A stretch of DNA of 64,000 nt from Nocardioides carbamazepini (GCF_024614185.1 NZ_JAHTLF010000008.1:186001-250000); one strand, 5' to 3'; positions 7,747 to 23,900 are shown, numbered from the stretch's first letter. Notes: generated by a model from the letters alone, not told the origin. Translations and numbers: made by a program.

Positions 7747-9220
7747 TCAGACGACCAGCGGCCGGGCGGTCGGCGGGATCGGCGCGGGCAGCTGGGTGCT
7801 GCCGGTCAGGTGCTTGTCCACCCCGGCGGCGGCCGCGCGGCCCTCGGCGATCGCCCACACGATGAGCGACTGGCCACGGCCGGCGTCGCCGGCCACGAAC
7901 ACGCCGTCCACGTTGGTGGCGTAGTCGTCGTCGCGCTTGATGTTGCCGCGCTCGTCGAGCTCGACACCGAGCTGCTCGACGACGCCCTGCTGCTCAGGAC
8001 CGACGAAGCCCATCGCGAAGAGCACCAGGTCGGCCGGGATCTCCCACTCGGTGCCCTCGTGCTCGACCAGCTTGCCGCCCTCGAAGGAGACCTCGACCAG
8101 GCGCAGCGCCCGGACGTTGCCGTCCTCGTCGCCGAGGAACTCCTTGGTCGACACGGCGTAGACGCGCTCGCCACCCTCCTCGTGCGCGGAGGACACCCGA
8201 TAGATCATCGGGTACGTCGGCCACGGCTGCCCGTCCGGACGCTCCTCGGTCGGCTGGGGCATGATCTCCAGCTGCGTGATCGAGGCCGCGCCCTGGCGGG
8301 TCGAGGTGCCGAGGCAGTCGGCACCGGTGTCGCCGCCGCCGATGATGACGACGTGCTTGCCGTCGGCCCGGATCTGCTCCGAGCCGTCCGTGGTCGCCGG
8401 CAGGCCCAGCGCGACCCGGTTGGCCTGCGGGAGGAAGTCCATCGCCTGGTGGATGCCGGCGAGCTCCCGGCCAGGGACGGGCAGGTCGCGCGGGACCGTG
8501 GAGCCGATCGCGAGGACGACGGCGTCGAACCGGTCCCTGAGCGCCGCACCGGTCAGCTTGCCCGTGCCGACCTCGACGCCGGAGCGGAAGACCGTCCCCT
8601 CGCGCCGCATCTGGTCGAGCCGGCGCTCGAGGTGCTTCTTCTCCATCTTGAACTCGGGGATGCCGTACCGAAGCAGGCCACCGGGCTGGTCGGCCCGCTC
8701 GTAGACGGCCACGGTGTGGCCGGCGCGGGTGAGCTGCTGGGCGGCGGCCAGGCCCGCGGGGCCCGAGCCGACGACGGCCACGGTCTTGCCGCTCAGCCAC
8801 TCGGGCGGCTGCGGCCGGACGAAACCCGAGTCGTAGGCCCGGTCGATGATCGAGACCTCGATGTTCTTGATCGTCACCGCCGGCTGGTTGATGCCGAGGA
8901 CGCACGCCGTCTCGCAGGGAGCCGGGCAGAGGCGACCGGTGAACTCCGGGAAGTTGTTGGTCGCATGCAGGCGCTCGATGGCACCGTCCCAGTCGTCGCG
9001 CCAGACCAGGTCGTTCCACTCCGGGATGATGTTGCCCAGCGGGCAGCCGGAGTGGCAGAACGGGATCCCGCAGTCCATGCAGCGGCTGGCCTGGACGTTG
9101 ATGATCGGCAGCAGCGCGCGGCCCATCCCGCCCGGGTAGACCTCGTCCCAGTCGCCCACCCGCTCCTCGACCGGGCGACGGGCCGCGACCTCGCGGGTGT
9201 TCTTCAAGAACCCTCGGGGG

Positions 9221-9228
<8 letters not shown>
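7747..9228 (-). CDS. gltD: Glutamate synthase (NADPH) small subunit
   Basis: The 493-residue beta subunit passes electrons from NADPH through FAD and iron-sulfur clusters to GltB, which makes glutamate from glutamine and 2-oxoglutarate. The N-terminal Cys-rich part ([17 protein letters not shown] at about 52-68, then [11 protein letters not shown] near 99-109) binds two 4Fe-4S clusters. Two Rossmann motifs follow: [17 protein letters not shown] for FAD and [13 protein letters not shown] for NADPH. A C-terminal [18 protein letters not shown] completes the FAD site. The start overlaps the gltB stop by 8 nt, indicating coupled translation. Confidence 0.97.
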
Positions 9229-13801
<4,573 letters not shown>

Positions 13802-13949
13802 GGGAAGCCTCCCGTCGACTACGTCTGTGCTCGCGCTGCTCGCCGACGGGGGCGGGCTGGCGTTCAGGACCACAGAAGGTGGGGCGCAAGGGACAGCGTT
13901 GGCCCACGCGGCGGAGCGCCCAGGTTACTACAGCGTTAACCGCCTGTGC
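13802..13949 (-). promoter_or_regulatory. gltB upstream region
   Basis: This 148-nt gap between lgt and gltB contains the gltB ribosome site GGGAGG (13808-13813, minus strand). The segment 13926-13950 is comparatively A+T-rich (TACTACAGCGTTAACC) and is the likeliest place for the gltBD promoter. I could not assign -35/-10 boxes with confidence, and I saw no terminator for lgt. Confidence 0.3.
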
Positions 13950-14987
13950 TCAATCGTCGCTCGCCGTGGACGCATCATGGGTCACATCGTCCCCGTCGTG
14001 CTCGGTGTCCTCGACCTCCTCGGCCTCCCCGCCGTCCCCATCGGCCTCGACCGGCGCAGTGCGCCCGTCGGCGTACACGCTCTCCTCCCGGCCCGGCCGG
14101 TTCCTCGCCGACCAGACGTAGAAGGCGGCGGCGAGGACGAACAGCACGATCGAGGTCCACACGTTGAACCTCAGGCCGAGGACGTCGTTGAGCTGCACGT
14201 CATCGATGCGGATGTACTCGATCCAGCCGCGGCCGAGGGTGTAGGCCATCACGTAGACCGCCATCACCCGGCCGTGGCCCAGCCTACGGTCCTTGTCTTT
14301 TCGGGAGCGGTCGAGCCAGATGATGAGCGCGAAGGCGGCGAGGTTCCACAGGCACTCGTAGAGGAAGGTCGGGTGGAAGGTCACGAACTCCGGCGGGATG
14401 CCGCCGTTCGCGGCCAGGGCGTCCCGGTACTCGGCGCTGGCCTGGTAGGCGCTGCTGAAGTGGTCGCTGTCGATCTTCAGACCCCAGGGCAGGTCCGTCG
14501 GCCGGCCGTACAGCTCCTGGTTGAACCAGTTGCCCCAGCGTCCGATCGCCTGCGCGACGAGCACGCCCGGCGCGAGCGCGTCGAGGAGCGGCAGCAGCCT
14601 GATCCCCTTGCGTCGGGCACCGATCCAGGCACCGACCGCGCCCAGCGCGACACCGCCCCAGATGCCGAGCCCGCCGTGCCAGACGTAGAGGGCCTCGACG
14701 GGACTGCCGTCGGCCCCGAAGTAGTTCTTCCAGTCGGTGGCGACGTGGTAGAGACGGGCACCGACGAGACCGAAGGGCACCGCCCAGATGGCGACGTCCT
14801 GGACCTCCCCGATCGTGCCGCCGCGCGCCTGCCAGCGCTTCTCGCCGATCCAGATCGCCACGACGATGCCGAGGATGATGCACAGGGCGTAGCCGCGCAG
14901 CGGGAACGGCCCGAGGTTCCACACTCCCTCGGACGGGCTCGGGATGCTGGCGGTGATGAGGCCGGCAGTCATGGATTCGGGAAGCAC
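13950..14987 (-). CDS. lgt: Prolipoprotein diacylglyceryl transferase
   Basis: This 345-residue membrane enzyme transfers diacylglycerol from phosphatidylglycerol to the lipobox cysteine of prelipoproteins, the first step of lipoprotein maturation. About seven membrane helices are visible. The Lgt signature GRWGNWFNQELYGRPT lies near residue 150, preceded by HGGLGIWGG and followed by HPTFLYECLWN; the catalytic Arg of GRWGN is kept. The C-terminal 35 residues are an acidic cytoplasmic tail. GTG 14987 follows GAGGAG with 5 nt spacing; an ATG five codons in is an alternative. It follows the SCO1-type gene by 31 nt, whose product is itself a lipoprotein substrate. Confidence 0.96.
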   Translation of the reverse strand: MLPESMTAGLITASIPSPSEGVWNLGPFPLRGYALCIILGIVVAIWIGEKRWQARGGTIGEVQDVAIWAVPFGLVGARLYHVATDWKNYFGADGSPVEALYVWHGGLGIWGGVALGAVGAWIGARRKGIRLLPLLDALAPGVLVAQAIGRWGNWFNQELYGRPTDLPWGLKIDSDHFSSAYQASAEYRDALAANGGIPPEFVTFHPTFLYECLWNLAAFALIIWLDRSRKDKDRRLGHGRVMAVYVMAYTLGRGWIEYIRIDDVQLNDVLGLRFNVWTSIVLFVLAAAFYVWSARNRPGREESVYADGRTAPVEADGDGGEAEEVEDTEHDGDDVTHDASTASDD

Positions 14988-15018
14988 GGCGACTCCTCGT
15001 GGTCGGACGGGTCGGGGG

Positions 15019-15612
15019 TCAGTCCTCGGTCAGCAGCGTGTGGATGTCGGCGGCGAACTCCGTGCTGGAGGTCTCCTGGTTCCACAGTGCGACCGCGCGA
15101 TGGCTGCTGTCGATGGCGAGGGTGAAGGTGGAGTGACCACCGAGGTCGTAGCCGCCCGAGGGCAGCTTGACGCCGTCGTTCACATAGATGTGGAGCGGGT
15201 CGCCGACGTCGATGATCGTGTCGAGGTCGCCGGTGAGCCCGATGAACCTCTTGTCGTACTCGTCGAGATAGGACCGCAGCGTCTGCTGGTCGTCGCGGGC
15301 GGGGTCGGTGGTCACGAAGACCACGTCCACCGCCTTCTGGTCGTCGGCGTCGAGCCGGTTCATGGCAGCCGCGAGGTTGTTCATGACCATGGGACAGAAG
15401 TCGGGACAGTGGGTGTAGCCGAAGAACACCACGGTGAGCGGCTTCGTGGTGTCGGCGCCGAGGGAGTACGGCGCCCCGCTGGTGTCGGTCAGCGCGATGT
15501 CGGCCGCCTCGTAGGGGTTCTTCAGCCGGCTGCCCGTGAACTCCTCCGGCTCGCTGGTGCAGGCGGACGCGACGAGGCCCAGCATGGCCAGGAGTACGGC
15601 GAGCCTACGCAC
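15019..15612 (-). CDS. SCO1/SenC-family copper chaperone lipoprotein
   Basis: This 197-residue thioredoxin-fold protein probably delivers copper to, or reduces thiols of, the cytochrome c oxidase CuA site outside the membrane. The lipobox VASAC gives lipidated Cys18. The redox/copper motif CPDFC places cysteines at 69 and 73, and a downstream His in LGGHSTF is the third copper ligand expected in SCO1 proteins. Its GTG start overlaps the trpA stop by 8 nt, so it is translated with the trp operon although functionally unrelated. A peroxiredoxin-like role cannot be excluded. Confidence 0.88.
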   Translation of the reverse strand: MRRLAVLLAMLGLVASACTSEPEEFTGSRLKNPYEAADIALTDTSGAPYSLGADTTKPLTVVFFGYTHCPDFCPMVMNNLAAAMNRLDADDQKAVDVVFVTTDPARDDQQTLRSYLDEYDKRFIGLTGDLDTIIDVGDPLHIYVNDGVKLPSGGYDLGGHSTFTLAIDSSHRAVALWNQETSSTEFAADIHTLLTED

Positions 15613-16425
15613 GAACGCCTCCCGCCAGCTCCTCGGTCAGCGCGGCCAGCGCGGCGAGCCCGGCCGCCCGGTCCCCGGGGTGGTTCAGCAGGGTGCGGAC
15701 GAAAGCCGAGCCCACGATCACGCCGTCGGCGCCGATACCGTTCTTGACGGCCAGCTCGGCCGCCTGGGCGCCGGTGCTGACGCCGACCCCCACTCCGACC
15801 GGCAGGTCCGCCCCTCCGGCGGGGCTCAGTGCCTTGGTCCGGGCGACCAGCGGGGCCACACCGGCGGCCGTCGCCTGGGTGGTGCCGGTCACGCCCATGA
15901 CACCGGTCGCGTAGACGAAACCCCGCGCGGCGGCGGTGGTCATCGCGATCCGCTCGTCGGTCGAGGAGGGCGCGACGAGGAAGACCTTGTCGAGCTCGCG
16001 CTCGTCGGCGGCGGCGATCCACTCCGGGGCGAAGTCGGGCGTGAGATCGGGCGTGATCAGCCCCGCTCCCCCGGCATCGGCGAGGTCGCGCGCGAACCGC
16101 TCGACGCCGTACCTCTCGACGGGGTTCCAGTAGGTCATCACGAGCGTCGGCGTGCCGGTCGCGGCGACCGCCTCGACCACGCGGAGCACGTCGGCCGTGC
16201 GGACGCCGGCGTCGAGCGCCTGCTGGGCGGCCGCCTGGATGGTGGGGCCGTCCATGACCGGATCGCTGTAGGGCAGGCCGATCTCGATGATGTCGCAGCC
16301 GGACTCGACCATGACCTTCAGCGCGGCGATGCTGCCCTCGACGTCCGGGAACCCGGCGGGCAGGTAGCCCACCAGGGCGGCGCGGCCCTCTGCCCGCGCT
16401 CTCGCGAACGCGGTGCTGGTGCTGC

Positions 16426-16429
<4 letters not shown>
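15605..16429 (-). CDS. trpA: Tryptophan synthase alpha chain
   Basis: The 274-residue TIM barrel splits indole-3-glycerol phosphate to indole, which is channelled to TrpB. Catalytic residues are visible in [17 protein letters not shown]: the Glu near residue 48 and the Asp of SDP near 59. A phosphate-binding GVGVGVST segment and GVIVGSAFV follow. The GTG start at 16429 overlaps the trpB stop by 4 nt (GTGA), which settles the start against a longer frame. Last of the trpC-trpB-trpA series, it overlaps the SCO1-type gene. Confidence 0.97.
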
Positions 16430-17651
<1,222 letters not shown>

Positions 17652-17655
<4 letters not shown>

Positions 17656-18476
17656 CCCATCCCCTGTTCCGTCGCGCGCAGGCCTGTCATCGCTGCCACT
17701 GCCTGACGCGGAGCGCCGTCCTTCACGAGCGCCTCGCCGACGAGCACCACGTCGGCGCCCTCACCGACGAACCGCTCGACGTCCTGTGGTCCGACGATGC
17801 CGGACTCGGCGACCAGCACGTGGGCGTCCGGGACGAGAGGGGCGAGCCGGCCGAAGACGTCGAGGTCGACCTCGAGCGTCTTGAGGTTGCGGGCGTTGAC
17901 GCCGACCAGCTCCGCGCCGACCTCCACCGCGCGGGTCGTCTCCTCCTCGTCGTGGACCTCGAGGAGGACCGTCAGGCCCAGCTCGCGGGCGTAGTCGTGC
18001 AGCTGTCGCAGTCGCTCCCCCGGCAGCAGGACCGCCATCAGCAGCGCCAGGTCGGCGCCGGCCGCGCGGGCCTCCAGCAGCTGGTACTCGGTGACGATGA
18101 AGTCCTTGCGGAGCAGGGGGACGTCGACCACGGCCCGCACCGCGCGCAGGTCGCCGAGGCTGCCACCGAACCGGCGCTGCTCGGTGAGGACGCTGATCGC
18201 GCCGGCGCCACCGGCGGCGTACTCCCGCGCCAGGGCGGCGGGATCGGGGATGTCGGCCAGCGCGCCCTTGCTCGGGCTCTTGCGCTTCACCTCGGCGATC
18301 ACGCTCGACCCGGGGGCCCGGAAGTGCGGCATCGGGTCCCGCGCCGGGTCGGTGTCGGCGAGCGCCGCCCGCAGGTCCGCCTCGGAGGTGACCGCCCGGC
18401 GAGCGTCGAGATCCTCGAGTACTCCGGCGACGATCCCGTCGAGCACCGTGGGCTGGGGGGCCTGGGCGGCCGACAT
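17652..18476 (-). CDS. trpC: Indole-3-glycerol phosphate synthase
   Basis: The 274-residue barrel enzyme closes the indole ring from carboxyphenylaminodeoxyribulose phosphate. Signatures are [13 protein letters not shown] (catalytic Lys), [25 protein letters not shown] and VAESGI. The ATG at 18476 has GGAGG 6 nt upstream; the open frame beyond it is not TrpC-like. It is first of trpCBA. No leader peptide with Trp codons or attenuator was seen upstream, so regulation by attenuation is not supported. Confidence 0.97.
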
Positions 18477-18578
18477 CTGACGCCTCCGTGACTTTCGCAG
18501 TGGGCAGGTTCGCTGTGCAGGTTTCGTGGGCCTGCGGCGCGGGGCAAGGTCCGACGGCACCGAGACACCGACGAATGG

Positions 18579-18607
18579 TGTCGAGTGTGGCACGCGGCCG
18601 TTAGGGT
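18579..18607 (+). promoter_or_regulatory. Probable promoter of the DUF4190-type gene
   Basis: TGTCGA (18579-18584) and TAGGGT (18602-18607) are separated by 17 nt, about 60 nt upstream of the GTG at 18672. The -10 fits the actinobacterial TAnnnT pattern; the -35 is weak. This divergent region also must hold any trpC promoter on the other strand, which I could not place. Confidence 0.45.
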
Positions 18608-18671
18608 TCCACACACCGCCCGGAACTCGGTCGGGCCGCACGACACCTGCTGACCTGAGAAGGGACCCATC

Positions 18672-19004
18672 GTGAGCTACAACGAGCCGCCCAACTACGG
18701 CACCCCGCCTCCCCCGCCGGCCGGCGGCTACGGCACGGGAGGCTTCGCCGGAGGCGACCACCCCCAGGGCACGACCATCTTGATCCTCGGCATCCTCGGC
18801 CTCGTCTGCTGCGGCCCGCTGGGCATCGCGGCCTGGGTGATGGGCAACAAGGCGATCCAGGAGATCGACGCCAACCCGAGTGCCTACACCAACCGCGGCA
18901 CGATCAACGCCGGCCGCATCTGCGGCATGATCGCCTCGATCCTCATGGTCGTCGGCATCGTGGTCTACGGCATCATCTTCGTGGTGGCGCTCGGCAACAG
19001 CTGA
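18672..19004 (+). CDS. DUF4190-type small membrane protein
   Basis: This 110-residue protein has a Pro/Gly/Tyr-rich N-terminus (about residues 1-30, including PPPPP) and two membrane segments around TTILILGILGLVCCGPLGI and MIASILMVVGIVVYGIIFVV. The loop between has GNKAIQEID and NRGTINAGRICG, the pattern of DUF4190 proteins. Function is unknown. Start is GTG 18672 with AAGGGA upstream. It stands alone on the plus strand between trpC and the DUF2752 gene and ends in a strong terminator. Its counterpart is often seen near trp genes in actinobacteria. Confidence 0.85.
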   Translation: MSYNEPPNYGTPPPPPAGGYGTGGFAGGDHPQGTTILILGILGLVCCGPLGIAAWVMGNKAIQEIDANPSAYTNRGTINAGRICGMIASILMVVGIVVYGIIFVVALGNS

Positions 19005-19023
19005 GCCCATCGCGTCGGCACCG

Positions 19024-19061
19024 ACGACGCCCCCTGTCCCGGCCGGGACAGGGGGCGTCGT
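19024..19061. terminator. Bidirectional hairpin terminator
   Basis: ACGACGCCCCCTGTCCC (19024-19040) and GGGACAGGGGGCGTCGT (19045-19061) are a perfect 17-bp inverted repeat with loop GGCC. It lies between the convergent DUF4190-type gene and DUF2752 gene, 19 nt and 17 nt from their stops, and can serve both strands. No clear U-tract follows on either side. Confidence 0.85.
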
Positions 19062-19078
19062 ACGTCGCGGCGCAGGTG

Positions 19079-19519
19079 TCAGGGCGCGAGCCAGGAGCCC
19101 GCGGGGGTGTTGCGCACGACCGAGAACACGACCATCGCGGCGATCAGCACCGCGGAGACCCGAGCGACGATGCGGCTGTCGGGATCCCAGGCGCGACCGG
19201 TCCAGCGACCCGCGCTCCAGCGCCAGAAGATCCACGCGAAGAGCGGAATCGTCGCGACGAAGAGGAGGTTGCTCGACACCGCGTCGAGGAACCGCAGGTC
19301 GGTGAGGTCGTTGACCGCACGCAGACCACCGCAGCCGGGGCAGGAGAAGCCCAACGCCGCAGAGGGACACAGCCCCCAGCTGCCCTCGGCGTGAGGGTCG
19401 CGGAAGTGCAGGGCGAGCGTCGCGGCGGTGATCCCGCCGGCGACGAGGAACGGCGACGCCATCCGCCGCCGGCGCGCGCTCGCGTCGGTGGCCCGGACGG
19501 CGGTCGCCGCGAGGCTCAT
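19079..19519 (-). CDS. DUF2752 membrane protein
   Basis: This 146-residue protein has a Cys-rich motif FSCPGCGGLRA near residues 49-59, diagnostic of DUF2752, and three membrane segments (ATLALHF, NLLFVATIPLFAWIFWRW, VSAVLIAAMVVFSVV). Function is unknown. It lies 4 nt after the HGxxPAAW-type gene and is part of a small membrane-protein set next to trp genes, so co-transcription with them is likely. It terminates at the bidirectional hairpin. Confidence 0.88.
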   Translation of the reverse strand: MSLAATAVRATDASARRRRMASPFLVAGGITAATLALHFRDPHAEGSWGLCPSAALGFSCPGCGGLRAVNDLTDLRFLDAVSSNLLFVATIPLFAWIFWRWSAGRWTGRAWDPDSRIVARVSAVLIAAMVVFSVVRNTPAGSWLAP

Positions 19520-19523
19520 GGGC

Positions 19524-19724
19524 TCAGTGACCGGCCTCGTGGAACCCCATCTTGGCCATCACGAGGAAGACGACGCCACCGGCCACGACGACCACGCTGC
19601 CGACCCAGAACAGGGGCCAGCTCAGCGGGCTGAGGGACATGCCGATCGCACCCAGGACGAAGCCGACGAGCGAGACCAGGACGGCAGTCCATGCCGCAGG
19701 GGTGTTGCCGTGGTTGTCGGCCAT
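19524..19724 (-). CDS. HGxxPAAW-type small membrane protein
   Basis: This 66-residue protein carries the N-terminal motif NHGNTPAAWTAV and two membrane segments (VLVSLVGFVLGAIGMSL, WPLFWVGSVVVVAGGVVFLV). Proteins of this form recur beside tryptophan genes in actinobacteria; no activity is known. It has GAGGAG upstream of ATG 19724 and lies between the Trp-associated membrane protein (59-nt gap) and the DUF2752 gene (4-nt gap). Confidence 0.88.
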   Translation of the reverse strand: MADNHGNTPAAWTAVLVSLVGFVLGAIGMSLSPLSWPLFWVGSVVVVAGGVVFLVMAKMGFHEAGH

Positions 19725-19783
19725 GAGTGGGAACTCCTCGCTCGTTCGGGTGAATCAGGTGTGATTCTAGGGGGTCGTGGGGC

Positions 19784-20440
19784 TCAGCCAGCGGTCGGGC
19801 CAGCGGCCGGGCCGTCGGTCCGGTCGTCGGTCGGGTCGTGGCCCTCGTCCAGGGACTTCCACAGGTCGAGGTTCGACTGCTCGGCGGGGTCCTGGTCCGT
19901 CGGCGGGGCGATCTCGGGGCCGCCGGTCCCGGGCCCGGAGGTCGGGGCGTCGTACCGGCTGCCCATCTCCGGCCAGGCCGGCACCAGGCGGACCGCCGCC
20001 CCCGCCGCCACGAGCGCGAGGAGCGAGCACCCGAGCGCGACCCACAGCCAGACGGTGCGCTCGACGTCGACGGCCTCGAGGTTGAGGCCGAGGCGGGTCG
20101 CGAGATCGGCGGTGGCGTCCTGGTCCTGGGCGAAGCCGCCGACGACCACCACCACGCTGATGCCGGCGGACGCCAGCAGGGCGAGCGCGGCCGCCACCCG
20201 GCGGACGACCCCGCGGGTGACGAGCAGGACGCCCCACGCCGCGAGGGCGACGAGCGCGAGCGCACCGGCGAGCGGAAACTCGACGGATCGCTCCTGCACG
20301 CTCGGCGCGAGCCCGCCGGCCGCGGTGACGGTCGCCTCGGGGATGGACAGCATCTCCTTGTGGCCCGCGACGGCGGCGAAGCCGCTGGCGGCGAGCCCGA
20401 GCAGGACGACCGGTCCGAAGGTGGCCCGGGCCTCAGTCAT
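19784..20440 (-). CDS. Trp biosynthesis-associated membrane protein (TIGR02234-like)
   Basis: This 218-residue protein has four hydrophobic segments, the last around [22 protein letters not shown], followed by the family marker [11 protein letters not shown] and an acidic tail. It resembles M. tuberculosis Rv1610, normally encoded just after trpE; the function is unknown. ATG 20440 overlaps the hisI stop by 8 nt; another ATG three codons up is possible. Here trpE is missing and the gene follows hisI directly, which is unusual. Confidence 0.82.
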   Translation of the reverse strand: MTEARATFGPVVLLGLAASGFAAVAGHKEMLSIPEATVTAAGGLAPSVQERSVEFPLAGALALVALAAWGVLLVTRGVVRRVAAALALLASAGISVVVVVGGFAQDQDATADLATRLGLNLEAVDVERTVWLWVALGCSLLALVAAGAAVRLVPAWPEMGSRYDAPTSGPGTGGPEIAPPTDQDPAEQSNLDLWKSLDEGHDPTDDRTDGPAAGPTAG

Positions 20441-20783
20441 CGAGGTCATCGAGCAGTCCGTCGTCGAAGCAGGTCCGCGTCCCGGTGTGGCAGGCCACCC
20501 CGATCTGGTCGACCTTGACGAGCAAGGTGTCGCCGTCGCAGTCGAGGCGCACCTCCTTGACCAGCTGCGGGTTGCCGGAGGTCTCGCCCTTGACCCAGTA
20601 CTCCTGCCGCGACCGGCTCCAGTACGTCGCCCGGCCCGTGGTGAGCGTGCGGTGCAGGGCCGTGTCGTCCATCCACGCGAGCATGAGCACCTCACCGGAG
20701 TCGTGCTGCTGGACGATCGCCGGGACCAGTCCGTCGGGGGTGCGGTGCAGGCGGTCGGCCAGGGCCGGGTCGAGGGAGCTCAC
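20433..20783 (-). CDS. hisI: Phosphoribosyl-AMP cyclohydrolase
   Basis: This 116-residue enzyme opens the purine ring of phosphoribosyl-AMP in histidine synthesis and binds zinc through the cysteines of DCDGD and [10 protein letters not shown] near the C-terminus. [18 protein letters not shown] is the family core. The GTG at 20783 is chosen because GATACT lies 7 nt upstream as a -10 and homologues begin here; a start at 20846 adds 21 unmatched residues. It is separated from the other his genes (hisD to hisF at 35-40 kb) by about 14 kb. Confidence 0.93.
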   Translation of the reverse strand: MSSLDPALADRLHRTPDGLVPAIVQQHDSGEVLMLAWMDDTALHRTLTTGRATYWSRSRQEYWVKGETSGNPQLVKEVRLDCDGDTLLVKVDQIGVACHTGTRTCFDDGLLDDLDD

Positions 20784-20922
20784 AGGCTCCAGTATCGCGA
20801 ACGGGACCAGCCTGCGTTCCGCGGCGTCCGTAACGAACGAGATCACGTTCTCGTTGAGGGCTCATTGTCCGCGCCATCGGGGGCCCGGCCGCACCGTTCT
20901 GTTCCCAGTCCCTGGAGGCACC
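20784..20922. promoter_or_regulatory. Divergent promoter region of hisI and the FN3 protein
   Basis: This 139-nt divergent gap holds a 7-bp inverted repeat, AACGAGA (20836-20842) and TCTCGTT (20849-20855), with a 6-nt spacer, a candidate operator. GGAGG at 20914-20918 is the ribosome site for the FN3 gene. On the minus strand GATACT ends 7 nt before the hisI GTG. No other elements were clear. Confidence 0.4.
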
Positions 20923-23900
20923 ATGTCCCCCCGCGCTCGTCGCGCAGCCCTGATCCTGCTGGCGCCGGTCACGACCCTCCTGCTGGCGCTCGCCGTGCTC
21001 GTGGTCCCCACGGGTGGCGCGGCGGCCGACCCGCTCCCCCAGGTGACCAACGCTCTGCCGCCGACGATCAGTGGTACGGCGAGGTCCGGCGAGGAGCTCC
21101 GGGCCGACCCGGGCGTGTGGCACCCTGCCGAGGGGACCACCTTCGCCTATCAGTGGTATTCGAACGGCGACCCGATAGCGGGCGCGACAGCACAGGCCTA
21201 CACGCCGACGGTGGGTGCTTGGGTCATCAACGGCCGGAAGTTCAGCGTGCAGGCCACCGCGTCGCACGACGGTCACGTCGCCGGGACCGCGGTCTCGGCC
21301 GCCGTCACCGTCAAGGCGAGCGGCGGTGGATCCTCGCCGACGAACACCACGGCTCCGGTCATCACCAACGCGGCCGGTGCCGGTGCGCCGGTGGTCGGCA
21401 TGCCCCTCAGCGCCGACCACGGCACCTGGAGCGCCAGCGGCACCTTCGCCCGGCAGTGGCTGGTGGCGGACACCCCCGTCCCCGGCGCCACCGGACCGTC
21501 GTACACCCCGCTCGCCGGGGACGCCGGCAAGCAGATCTCGGTCCGCGTCTACAACACCGTCGGCGGCCTGACCGGCATCGCCGCCTCCGCGCCGACGGCC
21601 GCCACCCTCGGCGCACCGGCCCAGGTGGGCAAGCCGACCGCCGTCCGCGGCGACCGCACGGTGGCGGTGTCGTGGGCCGCGCCGGCCGACAACGGATCAC
21701 CCATCACCAGCTACACCGTCGTGGCCAGCCCCGGCGGCAGCGCGTGTGCCACCACCGACAGCCTGGGCTGCACCGTCACGGGCCTCGAGAACGGCCAGGC
21801 CTACACGTTCACGGTCGTGGCGAGCAGCGCTCTGGGCAACAGCCCCGCGTCGCCGGCGTCCGACCCGGCGACCCCGGCCGGGCTGCCCGGTGCTCCCGGC
21901 GCGCCCGTCGCCCAGCGCGGCAACGAGTCCGCGACCGTCACGTGGGCCGCGCCCGACGACAACGGCGCCGCGGTCACGGACTACACCGTCACCGCGAGTC
22001 CCGGCGGCACCGAGGTCACCGTCGCCGGCGACACGACGTCGGCGACCGTCACGGGCCTGGCGAACGGCACGGCCTACACGTTCACCCTGGTCGCCACGAA
22101 CGCCGTGGGCACCGGCGCCGCTTCCGCCGCCTCGAACAGCGTCGTCCCGGTCGGCGTTCCCCACCGCGTGGCCACGCCGGCCGCCACCGCCGGTGACGGG
22201 TCCGCGACCGTGACCTGGACCGGGGAGGGCAACGAGGGCCAGGACGTCACGAAGTACACCGTGACCACGTCGCCCGGAGGCAACATCGTCACGGTCGACG
22301 GCAGCAAGCGGACGGCGACCGTCAGCGGGCTGGCCAACGGGACCGCCTACACCTTCACGGTGGGTGCCACGAACGCCAGCGGTGACGGGCCCGCCTCCGA
22401 GCCGTCCGCCGCGGTCACCCCGGCCGGTGCGCCGCTCAAGGTGGCCAAGCCGATCGCCGCCCGCGGCAACCAGTCGGCCTCCGTCGCCTGGACCGCCGCG
22501 AACGGCAACGGCTCGCCCGTGACCGGCTACACCGTGACCGCCAGCCCCGGCGGCGCGACGGCGACCGTCGACGGCGCCACGACCCACGCGAGCGTCACGG
22601 GCCTCACCAACGGGACGACGTACACGTTCACGGTGCGGGCCACCAACGCGATCGGCGACGGCGCCGCCTCCGACCCGTCGTCCGGCGTCGTCCCGGCGGC
22701 GGTCCCGGACCAGGTCGCCCAGCCGAGTGCCGAACGGCGCGACGGCGGCGCGCGGATCACCTGGCCCGCTGCCGGCGGCAACGGGCACGCGGTCACGACG
22801 TACACGGTCACGGCGACACCGGGCGGGCGAACCGTCATCGTCGACGGCACCTCCACCGCGGCGACGGTCGACGAGCTCACCAACGGCACGCCGTACACCT
22901 TCACCGTCCTCGCCACCAACGCCCTGGGCGCGGGCGCCGTCTCCGCGCCGTCGAACGAGGTGGTCCCGGCCGGGCGCCCCGACCGGGTGGCCACGCCCAC
23001 GGCGGTACGCGGCGACGCGTCCGCCACCGTCACCTGGAGCGCGCCGGGCGGCAACGGCTCGGCCGTCACCGGCTACACCGTGACGGCCGCTCCCGGCGGC
23101 CGGACCGCCACCGTGGCCGGCGACGTCACCACCGCCACGGTCGGCGGCCTCGACAACGGCACGGCCTACACCTTCACCGTCGTCGCCACCAACGACGTCG
23201 GGGACGGCCCCGCGTCGCAGTCGTCCGCCGCGATCACCCCGGCAGCGGTGCCCCACCAGGTCACCGGGGTCACGGCGACCCGCGGTGACCGGTCCGCCGT
23301 CGTCACCTGGGCCGCGGCGCCCGGGAACGGGTCGGACGTGACGGGCTACACCGTGAAGGCCGCTCCGGGCGGCCGCCAGCTCGTCGTCGCCGGGGCCGGC
23401 ACCTCCGTCGTCGTGGACGGCCTGGACAACGGGACGGCGTACACCTTCACCGTGACCGCCACCAACGCCCTCGGTGACGGCCCCGCATCCGCGCCGTCGA
23501 GCGCGGTCACCCCGGCCGGCGTGCCCGGCACGGTGGCCCGGCCCAGCGTCGTGCGAGGTGACGCGTCGGCCGTGGTGACCTGGAGCGCCGCGAGCGGGAA
23601 CGGCGCGGTCGTCGAGCGCTACACCGTGCTCAGCTCGCCCGCGGGCGGCGCCTGCGCGACGGCCACGGAGCTGACCTGCACGGTGACCGGCCTGACCAAC
23701 GGCACCGCCTACACGTTCACCGTCATCGCCACCAACACCGTCGGCAACAGCACGCCGTCGGCGGCCTCCGACGCGGTCACCCCCGCCCCGGCACCGGCCG
23801 AGACGCCGGGGACGCCGGACGCCCCGGGCTCGGTGAGCGCCGAGCGTGGCAACCGGTCCGCCACGGTCCGCTGGACCAAGGCGGACGGCAACGGGTCACC

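Noticed and set aside
5759..7924. 721-codon plus-strand frame opposite pyk
   Set aside because: Antisense to pyk and extending from the LAGLIDADG-like gene in a different frame; no motif.
18477..18671. Possible trp leader peptide and attenuator before trpC
   Set aside because: No Trp-rich short frame and no alternative stem pair was found in the divergent region.
21697..23256. 519-codon minus-strand frame across the FN3 array
   Set aside because: It is the antisense image of the repeats, giving Gly/Arg-rich peptide only.
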